Assembly (NCBI RefSeq): GCF_031178445.1
Contig: NZ_JAPSIY010000004.1
Coordinates: 62,001-126,000 of the forward strand
DNA length: 64,000 nucleotides
Reading direction: 5' to 3'
Source: Microbacterium sp.
GTDB lineage: Bacteria > Actinomycetota > Actinomycetes > Actinomycetales > Microbacteriaceae
In this document: positions 25,244 to 33,785 of the stretch, piece by piece
Layout: each line of letters begins with the position of its first letter
Numbering within the stretch: position 1 is the stretch's first letter
The notes under the pieces: model-generated
Told to the model about the DNA's origin: nothing
What the model saw: the letters and a program-made list of their open reading frames with translations, nothing else
Databases searched by the model: none
Made by a program: the position numbers and the translations under genes

Positions 25244-26371
25244 TCAGTGATTCTCTTGGCGGCTGTTCGTGCCGCACGAATGCCTGATCACGATCCGGGG
25301 GCGGAGCCTGATCTGATGCAGCGGGCACTCATCTCCCTCGATGAGTCGCCGGAGCATGATGTCGCCGGCCATCCTGCCGATGCGATACTTCGGCGGCGCG
25401 ACGGCGGTCAACGGGACCTCGGCCAGATCCGCCACTTCGTCGTCGTACGACACCAGCGCGAGATCGTCGGGGATCGAGACCCCTCCTCGGCGCGCGGCGC
25501 CTTCGAGCATGGTCGCCTCGCGGTCGCCGAAGATGAGCGCTGCAGTGGCCTCGAACTCGCGCAGCGCACGGAAGGCGGATGCCGCGCCGTCGGCCTCCCA
25601 TTGCGCCTTGCCCTGCGAGAACTCCAGACCGGCGGGCAGCCGGAGATCCTCGACAGCGCGGCGGTACCCCTGAATCACGCCGGATTCGGTCACAGTGCGG
25701 GAGCGGGTGAGAAGCGCGATGCGCGTGTGGCCGAGCCGGGCGAGATGCGCGACCGCGTCGAAGGCGCCCCCCGCGTGATCCGAGCAGACGTGCTCGGTGG
25801 TGTCGGCCGGACCCAGCTCCTGAAGGCTGCGCTCGACGAGTACCACGGGAACCGGCAGCGCCATGAGCTGCTGAGCGCGTTCGAACGGCGCGTCGATGCC
25901 CGTCAGGGTCGGCGCGAGCAGCAGGCCGTCCACTCCGGCTTCGAGGAGCGCGGCGATCGATTCGTCTTCACGCTCGGGGCGATATCGGTACGTCGCGAGC
26001 TGAAGCGATGCGCCGGCCGCCGACAGCGACTCGTCGATGCCCTGCAGCACCCGGGGGTAGTAGAGCTGGGTGTCGGGCAGCAGCACACCGATGCGCCGGC
26101 GCACGCTCTGCTCGCGCGGTCGCGCTTGGGCCACGAAGCTGCCAGCGCCCTGCCTGCGCACAACGATCCGCTCGGCGACCAGCTCGTCGAACGCCCGGCG
26201 CACCGTGGTCAGGGACAGGCCGGTCTCCTTCGACAGCTCCTGTTCCGTCGGGAGCTTCTGGCCGGCTGTCCAGGTGCCGGCCAGAATGCCGCGGCGCAGC
26301 TGGTCGGCGAGCACCTCGAACTTCAACCCGCGCGACTCCGCGTCGCGCACGGCTGTGCGCTTTCCCGGCAT
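25244..26371 (-). CDS. GntR-LacI hybrid regulator of the sulfatase locus
   Basis: A 375-residue regulator joining an N-terminal GntR winged helix (residues about 12-80, LPTEQELSKETGLSLTTVRR, RRQGAGSFVA) to a C-terminal periplasmic-binding-like sensor (RRRIGVLLPDTQLYYPRVL, YDDEVADLAEVPLT), the AraR-type layout. Such proteins repress sugar genes and release when a sugar binds. GGAGGG places the start at ATG 26371; ATG 26377 is too close to it. It is divergent from the ABC transporter and upstream of the oxidoreductase-sulfatase operon, so it is the natural local regulator. Confidence 0.87.
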   Translation of the reverse strand: MPGKRTAVRDAESRGLKFEVLADQLRRGILAGTWTAGQKLPTEQELSKETGLSLTTVRRAFDELVAERIVVRRQGAGSFVAQARPREQSVRRRIGVLLPDTQLYYPRVLQGIDESLSAAGASLQLATYRYRPEREDESIAALLEAGVDGLLLAPTLTGIDAPFERAQQLMALPVPVVLVERSLQELGPADTTEHVCSDHAGGAFDAVAHLARLGHTRIALLTRSRTVTESGVIQGYRRAVEDLRLPAGLEFSQGKAQWEADGAASAFRALREFEATAALIFGDREATMLEGAARRGGVSIPDDLALVSYDDEVADLAEVPLTAVAPPKYRIGRMAGDIMLRRLIEGDECPLHQIRLRPRIVIRHSCGTNSRQENH

Positions 26372-26418
26372 GCCCATCCCTCCGTCGTGCTTCCTACGAT
26401 TCTGTTGCCGTGTAAGGA

Positions 26419-26446
26419 AGGAATAAAGACGTATTTTCCGATTCCT
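26419..26446. promoter_or_regulatory. Possible operator, AGGAAT...ATTCCT
   Basis: AGGAAT (26419-26424) and ATTCCT (26441-26446) form an inverted pair with 16 bases between. The same half-sites, 8 bases apart, form the core of the long repeat at 19896-19915. The region is AT-rich and lies 50 bases upstream of the regulator start. The differing spacing makes a common binding protein uncertain. Confidence 0.3.
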
Positions 26447-26602
26447 CTGGTCCGTTTAGCCGGTGGCTGCCGAATGGAGGCGGTTTCGACGATCATCTCT
26501 TCGCCACGAGTTTGCGATTACTCCTTGAATGCTCACTTCAACTGGCGCGAGAGTCGACCGACGCAGGCGAAGACGCCGCTCTCAGACGGGAAAGGAAATC
26601 CG

Positions 26603-27901
26603 ATGGCGAAGATCCGAAAGCTCTCAGCAGTCGCCCTCATCAGCGCGGTCGCGCTCTCCGCTGCCGGATGCGCGTCCGGCGCAGGCGGCTCCGCCGACTC
26701 GACGGAACTCACCTACTGGTCGATGTGGAAGGAGGGCGAGGCGCAGCAGAAGGTCGTCGCCGCCGCGATCGCCGACTTCGAGAAGGAGACCGGCATCGAC
26801 GTGAAGGTGCAGTGGCAGGGACGCGACAACATCAAGAAGGTCGTCCCCACGTTGAACACGAACAAGGTCCCCGATCTGGTCGACGGATCGTTCGCGAAGC
26901 TCGCGCCCGTCCTCGCCGAGACCGGGCAGGCCAAGCCGCTCGTCGAGGCGTATGACGCCGAGGTCGACGGCGAGAAGGTTTCCACGCTGGTGCCCGAGGC
27001 GTATCTCAAGGGTGACGTTCTCACGGTGGAGGGTGAGGACGCGCCCTGGATGCTGCCCTACTCGCTCACCAGCGACGCGATCTGGTTCAACGCTGCGCGT
27101 CACCCCGAGCTCGCGGACAGCCCGCCGAGAACGTGGGAGGACTTCCTCGCGGTCATGGACGAGATGAAGGCTGAGGGCGAGACGCCGCTCGCGATCGATG
27201 GCGATGTCGCAGGATACAACGCCTACTGGTTCACGTCGGCGATGGTGCGCGTCGCCGGTCCTGGGTCGCTCAAGGAGATCGCCGCCGACGAGACCGGTGA
27301 GGCGTGGGACTCCGACGAGGCGATCGAGGCCGCCGAGCTCGTCGAGCAGCTCGTCGACGGCGACTACTTCATCGACGGCTACAACGCCAGCAAGTGGCCG
27401 GCGCAGCAGCAGGCGTGGGCCGGCGATGACGCTGCACTGCTGTTCAACGGCACGTGGATCCCGACCGAGACCGGGCCCTACGCCGCGGACGGCATGGAGT
27501 ACTCCTCGTTCCCGTTCCCGCTCGTCGACGGCGGCAGCAACGCCGAGCGCGCCGACTTCGTGGGCTTCGCGGTGCCGGCGAGAGCGCACAACGCCGGAAA
27601 CGCGCAGCAGTTGGCCTCGTTCTTCCTGCGCAAGGAGTACCAGGACGCGCTCGGCACTGACGCGAAAATCCTGCCGATCCGACAGGACGCTGCCGTCAGC
27701 GAGGAGATGTCGACTGTGAAGGCTGCGCTGGATGCCGCCGACGGGTACTTCCTGCAGAACGACGGGATCAGCTTCCCCGGCTACACGGAGAAGCTGCTCT
27801 GGCCGGCGATCAACGACCTCGTGCTGGGCAAGACCGGCGCCGGCGAGTTCGTGAAGACGATGAAGAACGGCCAGATCGACTACTGGAAGCAGAACTCATG
27901 A
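26603..27901 (+). CDS. Sugar ABC transporter substrate-binding lipoprotein
   Basis: A 432-residue family 1 solute-binding protein (MalE/UgpB type). The signal ends in SAAGC (lipid Cys23); mature features are LTYWSMWKEGE and a C-terminal YTEKLLWPAINDLVLG. AAAGGAAA (26591-26598) is a strong ribosome site. It captures an oligosaccharide at the cell surface for the two permeases that follow. Given the neighbouring lyase, unsaturated sulfated oligosaccharides are a plausible ligand. The stop overlaps the first permease by 4 bases. Confidence 0.9.
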   Translation: MAKIRKLSAVALISAVALSAAGCASGAGGSADSTELTYWSMWKEGEAQQKVVAAAIADFEKETGIDVKVQWQGRDNIKKVVPTLNTNKVPDLVDGSFAKLAPVLAETGQAKPLVEAYDAEVDGEKVSTLVPEAYLKGDVLTVEGEDAPWMLPYSLTSDAIWFNAARHPELADSPPRTWEDFLAVMDEMKAEGETPLAIDGDVAGYNAYWFTSAMVRVAGPGSLKEIAADETGEAWDSDEAIEAAELVEQLVDGDYFIDGYNASKWPAQQQAWAGDDAALLFNGTWIPTETGPYAADGMEYSSFPFPLVDGGSNAERADFVGFAVPARAHNAGNAQQLASFFLRKEYQDALGTDAKILPIRQDAAVSEEMSTVKAALDAADGYFLQNDGISFPGYTEKLLWPAINDLVLGKTGAGEFVKTMKNGQIDYWKQNS

Positions 27902-28854
27902 CGGAGGCGGCCACGGTGCCGGTGGCCCGCCCCGCCGTCCCGCGAGGACGGCGAGGCGGGGGCACCACGATCGACAAGGCCCGGCGGAGGCTGTTCGTGC
28001 CCTTCGTCGGCCCGGCGTTCCTCTTCTACACCGTGCTCTTCGTCGCACCGGCCGTGTTCGCCGTCTGGATCAGCTTCAACAGATGGGCGGGTGCGGGGCC
28101 CATGGAGTTCGTTGGACTCGGCAATTACACGCGGCTCTTCGCTGACAAGCTGTTCCTGCGCTCTTTCGGCAACACGCTGCTGCTGCTGTTCGTCGTCGGC
28201 CTGGCGATCTTCGTCATCGCCTTCGGCCTCACGCTGGTGCTGCGCGACATGGTCGGGCGCAAGGTCGCCCGGTCGGTGATCTTCTTCCCCCACCTCGTGA
28301 ACGCCATGATCTTCGGCGTCCTGGCCGGTTTCATCTTCAATCCCGGCGGGCTCGTGAACACGCTGCTCGCCGGTCTCGGCGTCGAGGAGCCGCCGGCATG
28401 GCTGTCGCAGGACAATCTGTTCCCCCTCATCATGGTGATGCTCACCTGGATAACCACGGGATACTTCACCACCATCCTCATGGCGGGCGTCGACCGCATC
28501 CCGCCGTACTACTACGAGGACTGCGCGCTCGCCGGAGCCAGCGCTTTCCAACGTCTGCGCTACGTCATCCTCCCGCTGACCTGGGATGTCTTCGGCACCT
28601 GCGCGGTGCTGTGGACGATCTCGTCGGTGAAGATCTTCGAGATCATCTGGATCTTCGGCGGCTCCAGCGGACAGGGCATGCCGCCCACTCAGACCTGGAC
28701 GACTGCCGTGTACACCTATGTGACCGCGTTCTCCGGCGAATCCGTGCCCGCCTACGGCGCCGCCTCTGCCTCGGCGGTGCTGTCGCTCGCGCTGGTGTCG
28801 GTGCTGGTGCTGCTGCTGCGCCGCGTGATGAAGCGCGACGCGATCGAGTTCTAG
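27898..28854 (+). CDS. Sugar ABC transporter permease (MalF/UgpA type)
   Basis: A 318-residue binding-protein-dependent permease with six hydrophobic helices. The EAA-like cytoplasmic loop is EDCALAGASAFQRLRYVILP near residue 210. It pairs with the permease at 28864 to form the channel. ATGA-coupled to the binding protein. No ATPase gene follows, as in many actinobacterial sugar importers that share one MsmK/MsiK-type ATPase encoded elsewhere. Confidence 0.9.
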   Translation: MTEAATVPVARPAVPRGRRGGGTTIDKARRRLFVPFVGPAFLFYTVLFVAPAVFAVWISFNRWAGAGPMEFVGLGNYTRLFADKLFLRSFGNTLLLLFVVGLAIFVIAFGLTLVLRDMVGRKVARSVIFFPHLVNAMIFGVLAGFIFNPGGLVNTLLAGLGVEEPPAWLSQDNLFPLIMVMLTWITTGYFTTILMAGVDRIPPYYYEDCALAGASAFQRLRYVILPLTWDVFGTCAVLWTISSVKIFEIIWIFGGSSGQGMPPTQTWTTAVYTYVTAFSGESVPAYGAASASAVLSLALVSVLVLLLRRVMKRDAIEF

Positions 28855-28863
28855 GAGAAGACC

Positions 28864-29796
28864 GTGACCGTGACAGAGATGCCGCCCGTCACCGACGTGA
28901 CCACCCGAACCGTCGTGATCCCGCCTGATCGTCGCCGACCACGCCCCAGGCGGGCCGCCATCGGACGCGACCGTAGCCTGCTGCGCGGGATCGGCCTCGT
29001 GTTGCTGTGGCTGTTCGTCGCGCTGAACATCGCGTGGATGGTGTGGATGGTCATCCAGGCGTTCCGCGACACCCGCTCCATCCTCAACGACCCCTGGGGG
29101 CTGCCGACCTCCCTCGATCCGGTGAACTTCGTCGCGGCCTGGACCGTCGGTGATTTCGCGACCGCCACCATGAACAGCGTCGTGACCACCGTCGTGTCGT
29201 CGTTCCTCACCGTCGCGGTCGCAGCCCCAGCCGCCTACTACCTCAGCCGCGTGGAGAACCGCGTCACGAACTCCCTCACCCTCTACTTCGTGCTCGGCCT
29301 CGGGATCCCCGCGCAGGTGATCGTGATCCCGCTGTTCGTGATGCTGAACGAGGTGTACCTGACCGACAGCCTGATCGGGCTCAACCTGGTGTACATCGGC
29401 GTCTCGATGCCGTTCACCGTGTTCCTGCTGACGGCGTTCTTCCGCTCTCTCCCCCTCGAGATGGAGGAGGCGGCAGCGCTCGACGGCTCCACCGCGTTCG
29501 GCACGTTCTGGCGCATCACGCTACCGCTCGCGAAGGGTGGCATCCTCACCGCATTCGTGCTGCAGGTCATCTCGCATTGGAACGAGACCCTGCTCGCGCT
29601 GACGCTGCTCCAGTCCACCGAGAAGTACACTCTCCCGGTTGCGCTCATCTCTTTCATCCAGCAGCAGACATACTCCGGTGCCGACTGGGGAGGGCTCTTC
29701 GCCGGGCTGTGCATCGTCGTGCTCCCGATGCTCGCCATCTACCTGTGGCTGGGTCGACGACTGACCGAAGGGCTCACCCTCGGCATGGGCAAGTAG
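28864..29796 (+). CDS. Sugar ABC transporter permease (MalG/UgpE type)
   Basis: A 310-residue permease with six helices and a basic N-terminal extension of about 35 residues. The EAA loop is EEAAALDGSTAFGTFWRIT near residue 200. The GTG start at 28864 follows GGAGAAG nine bases after the upstream stop. It is the last gene of the importer operon; no hairpin terminator is obvious in the short gap to the convergent DoxX gene. Confidence 0.9.
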   Translation: MTVTEMPPVTDVTTRTVVIPPDRRRPRPRRAAIGRDRSLLRGIGLVLLWLFVALNIAWMVWMVIQAFRDTRSILNDPWGLPTSLDPVNFVAAWTVGDFATATMNSVVTTVVSSFLTVAVAAPAAYYLSRVENRVTNSLTLYFVLGLGIPAQVIVIPLFVMLNEVYLTDSLIGLNLVYIGVSMPFTVFLLTAFFRSLPLEMEEAAALDGSTAFGTFWRITLPLAKGGILTAFVLQVISHWNETLLALTLLQSTEKYTLPVALISFIQQQTYSGADWGGLFAGLCIVVLPMLAIYLWLGRRLTEGLTLGMGK

Positions 29797-29822
29797 TCGG
29801 GCAGGCGAGTGAGCCGGCGCCC

Positions 29823-30188
29823 TCAGAAGATGACGAGGAGGCCCAGTACCGCCACGGCGACCGACCCGACAGCGAGCACAAGGGGAACCAGGAACGGCTC
29901 GCCGCGACGCGCGTGCGTGACGATCGCGCCGGCCATGAGGGCGGCGAGCGACAGCCCGGCGACGGGGCTGAGGCCCATCGCGACTCCGGACAGCATCGGC
30001 AGAACGAGCCCAGCTGCCCCCGCGATCTCCGCTGCGCCGATCAGCTTCACCTGAGCATCGGTGAAGTCATCGACGTAACCCATGCCGGCGGTCTTGAGCG
30101 CGGATCTCGACCGCAGCAGCTTGGTGACGCCCGCCACGAGGAAGAGGACGGTGAGAGAGCCGGCCGCGGCCCAATAGGCGATCCACAT
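29823..30188 (-). CDS. DoxX-like membrane protein
   Basis: A 121-residue protein with four hydrophobic helices and a KLLRSRSALK loop after the first, typical of the DoxX/DoxX-like small membrane family. Members have been tied to thiosulfate or redox and envelope stress, but function is poorly defined. AGAGGAGA precedes the ATG. It runs in the same direction as the membrane protein at 30401 with a 212-base gap in which I see only a small GCACC/GGTGC inverted pair near its start. Confidence 0.78.
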   Translation of the reverse strand: MWIAYWAAAGSLTVLFLVAGVTKLLRSRSALKTAGMGYVDDFTDAQVKLIGAAEIAGAAGLVLPMLSGVAMGLSPVAGLSLAALMAGAIVTHARRGEPFLVPLVLAVGSVAVAVLGLLVIF

Positions 30189-30400
30189 GATGATGTCTCC
30201 TCTCGAGCACCGTATCGATGGTGCGATGGCTTTCCGGACAATCGGAGTACAGAGTCTTCCGGGGCGAGGGCCGCCCGTTCATCGCCGCCGGATGCGACGG
30301 TCGACGAGCAACGCCACGACGATGCCGATGATCGCGCGTCGGCGTCGGGAGCCCGAACATCATCTCCAGTTCGAGGGCAGGGCGCCGCCTCGCAGAATCG

Positions 30401-30862
30401 TCAGGCACTCGTCCTCTTGACGACCGACTGGGCGCCCCACGCGATGAGGCCGCAGACGGCGCCGGTGAGCGCGCTGGTGAACATCCCGCTGAACAGCGCC
30501 GCGATTCGGGGGATGACGGTCGCGCCCGGACTCTCTCCGAGCGCCGGTGGGTGGCCCTGGTAGGCCGCCTCCCAGAGCAGTTGGTGGGTGGTGACGAGCA
30601 TCACGCCGAAGATGACGCCGATGATCAGCACCGTGATGAACGGGCTGGGAACCTTCTTGATCACGGCAGCTGCTATCCAGATCGCCATCGGACCCAGAGC
30701 GAGCACCCAGCTCAGGATGTGGTTCTGCTCGATGATGTGAAGGTCGTGCAGGATCACCCGGGGGAGTCCGAGGGCCGCTAGGCCGACCAGTGCGACGAAG
30801 GGGAACCCGAGGCCGGTGTTCCGTGGAGTTTCGGAGGGCGCGTGATGAGTCATGCCCGCCAC
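30401..30862 (-). CDS. Hypothetical four-helix membrane protein
   Basis: About 150 residues with four predicted membrane helices: about 20-38, 50-68, 73-95 and 125-147. It starts with a His-containing hydrophilic segment (THHAPSE) and has HDLHIIEQNHIL and MLVTTHQLLWEAAY, so histidines recur near membrane edges. I do not recognise the family. Either GTG 30862 or ATG 30853 could be the start; GGCGGG before the latter is a weak ribosome site. The neighbours (DoxX, acetyltransferase, two-component system) give no clear role. Confidence 0.6.
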   Translation of the reverse strand: MAGMTHHAPSETPRNTGLGFPFVALVGLAALGLPRVILHDLHIIEQNHILSWVLALGPMAIWIAAAVIKKVPSPFITVLIIGVIFGVMLVTTHQLLWEAAYQGHPPALGESPGATVIPRIAALFSGMFTSALTGAVCGLIAWGAQSVVKRTSA

Positions 30863-30981
30863 GGTAGGCGGCCGGATCGGGACACGTCATCCGCTTGGTG
30901 ACGACAACGCGGTCGCGCGCAGGAGACAATCCGCGTCGACCCGCTTGACTACTCATCGTGCCGGTCGTGCACCGTTCCCCG

Positions 30982-31021
30982 GACGTCGCCCGTCGACGGG
31001 CGACGTCGCTCCGGAGCGACG
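30982..31021. repeat. Two overlapping perfect palindromes
   Basis: A 26-base perfect palindrome (30982-31007, centre GTCGAC, arms with GTCGCCC/GGGCGAC) overlaps an 18-base perfect palindrome (31004-31021, centre CC|GG, arms CGTCGCT/AGCGACG). The stretch 30998-31021 matches 37283-37306 at 21 of 24 bases. It lies in the gap ahead of the acetyltransferase gene and may be a regulator site or a REP-like element. Confidence 0.6.
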
Positions 31022-31128
31022 GCAGCCTCCGTCGCGGATCAGCAGTGGAAGTCGCCCCTCGAGGGCTTCACCGACACCACCCGCCGAGCAGGCTGTCCGT
31101 GCATCGTCCACTACGAGCGAGGACCGTC

Positions 31129-31737
31129 GTGAGCATCAAAGAGCCGAACCTGAACGTCATCACCCTCGACCGCACCGCTACGCACCGCGCCGCTGTGCTG
31201 CTCGGGAGAGGAATGGCAGACAATCCCGTCCACGTCGCGGTGTACCGAGGGGGCGATGAGCACCGTGCCCGCTGCCACGCGCGGCTCACTCGAACGCTGC
31301 TGACCACGTCGGCGCTGGACATCGAGGGCGTGGAGCAGGCGGGCGAACTCATCGGCGTCGCCGCCTCAGCCGCGCCAGGACGATGCCAGCCGTATCCCCC
31401 GGCGCGATTGAGGCTGCTGGCGACGGCCTCGACGCTGGGCGTGCCGATCCTCTCGCGGCTGCTCGAATGGAACCGGACGTGGGCGCGTCACGACCCGACA
31501 GAACCACACGTGCATCTCGGGCCGGTGTCGGTCGACCGCCACCTCCGCGGACGCGGCATCGGTAGTCTGCTCCTTCTGCGTCACGTCGCGAGACTGGACG
31601 CGATCGGTGCAGTCGGATACCTGGAGACGGACCGCCCCGAGGCGGTGGGCTTCTACAACCGGTTCGATTACGCGGTCATCGGCGAAGCCGATGTGCTCGG
31701 CGTGCCCACGTGGTTCATGCGCCGACCGGCGGGGTGA
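31129..31737 (+). CDS. GNAT family N-acetyltransferase
   Basis: A 202-residue acetyltransferase. The acetyl-CoA site is in the last third: HLGPVSVDRHLRGRGIGSLLL (motif A, R-x-x-G-x-G), followed by the motif B region GYLETDRPEAVGFYNRFDY. The substrate is unknown. GCGAGGA (31117-31123) sets the GTG start at 31129; the frame extends upstream to 30958 but would translate the palindromes, which is unlikely. Its 3' end is 4 bases from the convergent response-regulator gene. Confidence 0.8.
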   Translation: MSIKEPNLNVITLDRTATHRAAVLLGRGMADNPVHVAVYRGGDEHRARCHARLTRTLLTTSALDIEGVEQAGELIGVAASAAPGRCQPYPPARLRLLATASTLGVPILSRLLEWNRTWARHDPTEPHVHLGPVSVDRHLRGRGIGSLLLLRHVARLDAIGAVGYLETDRPEAVGFYNRFDYAVIGEADVLGVPTWFMRRPAG

Positions 31738-31741
31738 TCGG

Positions 31742-32395
31742 TCACTCCTCGACCAGCCCGGATCTGTGCGCGAGCACCACGAGCTCCGGTCGGTCACGGG
31801 CGCCGAGCTTCGCGAGGATGCGGCTGACGTAGGTTCGTGCGGTGGCCGGGCTCAGATGCAGCCGGACCGCGATCTCATCGTTCGTGTCGCCGTGTCCGAT
31901 CCGTGCCAGCACCTCGAGCTCGCGGGCGCTCAGGAACGCCAGCCTCGGGTCGGGTGCAGCTGCGGCCCGCCCCGTCGCGACCATGTTCATCAGCCGCTCG
32001 GTGATCGCGGGCGAGAGCAGGCGCTCACCGTTCGCAGCGCGGTGGACGGCGGCGCGCAGCTCGTCGCGGGGCGTGTTCTTCAGCAGGTAGCCGACGGCGC
32101 CCGCCCGAATGGCCTCGACGATGTCCTGGTCGTCGTCGAACGTCGTGAGCACCACGACGCTGGTCTCGGCGAGACGGTCGTCCGCGCGGATCATCCGTGT
32201 CGCCTCGATGCCGTCCATGACCGGCATCCGCAGATCCATCAGGACCACATCGGGCCGGTGTCGGCGCACCGCTTCGACACCGCGACGCCCGTCGGTGGCC
32301 TCCGCGACAACGCGGATCGACTGGTCGCGGGAGAGGAGCGTCCGCAGCCCCGTCCGCACCAGATCCTGGTCATCGACGAGCACGACGGAGGTCAT
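31742..32395 (-). CDS. NarL/LuxR family response regulator
   Basis: A 217-residue two-component regulator. The receiver (1-120) has the acidic pair Asp8/Asp9, the phosphorylation site Asp54 (VVLMDLRMP) and the conserved Lys in YLLKNTP. The LuxR HTH (about 150-210) reads LSARELEVLARIGHGDTNDEIA with LSPATARTYVSRIL. It overlaps the kinase stop by 4 bases (ATGA), so it is the cognate partner. Targets are unknown; the multicopper oxidase beyond the kinase is one candidate. Confidence 0.92.
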   Translation of the reverse strand: MTSVVLVDDQDLVRTGLRTLLSRDQSIRVVAEATDGRRGVEAVRRHRPDVVLMDLRMPVMDGIEATRMIRADDRLAETSVVVLTTFDDDQDIVEAIRAGAVGYLLKNTPRDELRAAVHRAANGERLLSPAITERLMNMVATGRAAAAPDPRLAFLSARELEVLARIGHGDTNDEIAVRLHLSPATARTYVSRILAKLGARDRPELVVLAHRSGLVEE

Positions 32396-33591
32396 GACGC
32401 AGCCTCCGCCGGAAGCGACGCGCGTACGGCGAATCCGGATGCTTCCCGACCGGCCGAGAAGCTACCACCGAGGAGCAGTACTCGCTCTTGCATCCCGGCA
32501 AGGCCGCGTCCCTTCCACACTCGGTTTCGCGGGTCCGCAGGCGTGCGGTCCCCCACCCCGTCGTTGACGACGCTGACGTCCACATGGCCCTCCCGCCGGA
32601 TGATGTTCACGTCGACGCGGGACGCCGCGGCATGGCGCACGACGTTCGTGATCGACTCCTGCACGATCCGGTAGATCGCCTCCTCCACCCCGGGCGGCAG
32701 CGGTGACGGCACCGACACGTGCGTGTGTACCGTGAGACCGGACTGGCGCGCGGGACGGATCGCCGTCTCCAACTCGCTGAGCCTGGGCGCCGCATGACCC
32801 GCTCCGTCCTCCTTTCGCAGGCGCGCGACGGTGCGCCGAAGCTCCTCGAACGAGCCGGACGCGGTCTCGGAGATCACCCGAAGCGAGTCGCGGATGGTCG
32901 CGTCGTCCGGGTACGGTCGTTCGTCGGCGTCGAGCGTCTCCTCGGCGATCTGCGTGTGCAGGGTCACCACCGTGAGCGCGTGCCCGACCGAATCGTGCAG
33001 CTCTCGGGCGATCGCCAGCCGTTCTGACATCGTCTGCTTCTCCGCCTCTCGCAGGGACCGTTCCGCGACCAGCGACGCGATCTCGGATGCCTGCTGTCGC
33101 AGCGATCGCCGGGAGCGCACGCTGTCGCCGAACGCGATGGCTCCGCCGAGGAGCAGTGCGTGGCCCGGCAGGTCGTAGCCGACGACCACGGCCGGGTCCT
33201 GGCCGGCGGCGAGGCGGTAGGCGACGGAGATCAGCAGGAGGGCGGCCGACGTGATGATGGCGGCCGTCATCCGTCCGCGCTCCGCGGCGGAGAACACGGC
33301 CGCGGCGAGCGGCACCGCAACGCCGATGGCGGGGTATCCCGCCGCATAGTACGACAGGACGGCGGCGGCGGACAGGACGACGACCACGACCGGGTACCGC
33401 CGGCGAGCGAGCATGAGACCGCCCAGACCGAATGCCCACAGGTACGCCCACCCGTCCGGATCGGCGTTCTCGATGTCCGCCGCGATGAACAGGGACACGA
33501 TGAGCGTCACGCCCACCCCGAGTATGACGTCGAGGAACCGCGGCCGCGGGTGCGCGATGCGGTCGTCCTCCGCGTGGGCCTTGCCTGTCAT
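32392..33591 (-). CDS. Sensor histidine kinase, HisKA_3 type
   Basis: A 399-residue membrane kinase. Five or six helices fill residues about 18-155 with no large extracellular domain, so it probably senses the membrane or a small lipophilic or redox signal. The dimerisation/phospho-acceptor helix has IARELHDSVGHAL with His199. The ATPase domain has IVQESITNVVRHA (N box) and WKGRGLAGMQERV (G box). It is coupled to the response regulator by an ATGA overlap. It is divergent from the multicopper oxidase gene. Confidence 0.92.
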   Translation of the reverse strand: MTGKAHAEDDRIAHPRPRFLDVILGVGVTLIVSLFIAADIENADPDGWAYLWAFGLGGLMLARRRYPVVVVVLSAAAVLSYYAAGYPAIGVAVPLAAAVFSAAERGRMTAAIITSAALLLISVAYRLAAGQDPAVVVGYDLPGHALLLGGAIAFGDSVRSRRSLRQQASEIASLVAERSLREAEKQTMSERLAIARELHDSVGHALTVVTLHTQIAEETLDADERPYPDDATIRDSLRVISETASGSFEELRRTVARLRKEDGAGHAAPRLSELETAIRPARQSGLTVHTHVSVPSPLPPGVEEAIYRIVQESITNVVRHAAASRVDVNIIRREGHVDVSVVNDGVGDRTPADPRNRVWKGRGLAGMQERVLLLGGSFSAGREASGFAVRASLPAEAAS

Positions 33592-33626
33592 GCAGTCATG
33601 CTAGATCTTGCGGTCACCACCGCGGA

Positions 33627-33642
33627 GTCGCCCGCAGGCGAC
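33627..33642. repeat. GTCGCC-N4-GGCGAC palindrome
   Basis: A 6-base-arm inverted repeat in the gap between the kinase and the oxidase, 36 bases upstream of the kinase start. The arms match the GTCGCC/GGCGAC core of the palindromes at 30982 and 37283. A second inverted pair (GGGTCC-N6-GGACCC, 33670-33687) lies downstream. Confidence 0.4.
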
Positions 33643-33785
33643 ATCCCGCGCGCGGCGCGGGCGCGGTGAGGGTCCGAAGCGGGACCCACGCGAACGGACC
33701 TCCGCGGCGCTGTCGCCTCCGGACGACGGGTCTGTCGATCACCGACGTACGCGGCGGCCTCCTCGCCATCCCTAACGTGCACGAC

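Noticed and set aside
24263..26602. Upstream extension of the sugar-binding lipoprotein frame
   Set aside because: It is antisense to the oxidoreductase and regulator genes; the signal peptide and ribosome site place the start at 26603.
30067..30408. A short minus-strand frame in the gap between DoxX and the membrane protein
   Set aside because: It overlaps the start of doxX in another frame, is Arg/His-rich and has no ribosome site; treated as non-coding.
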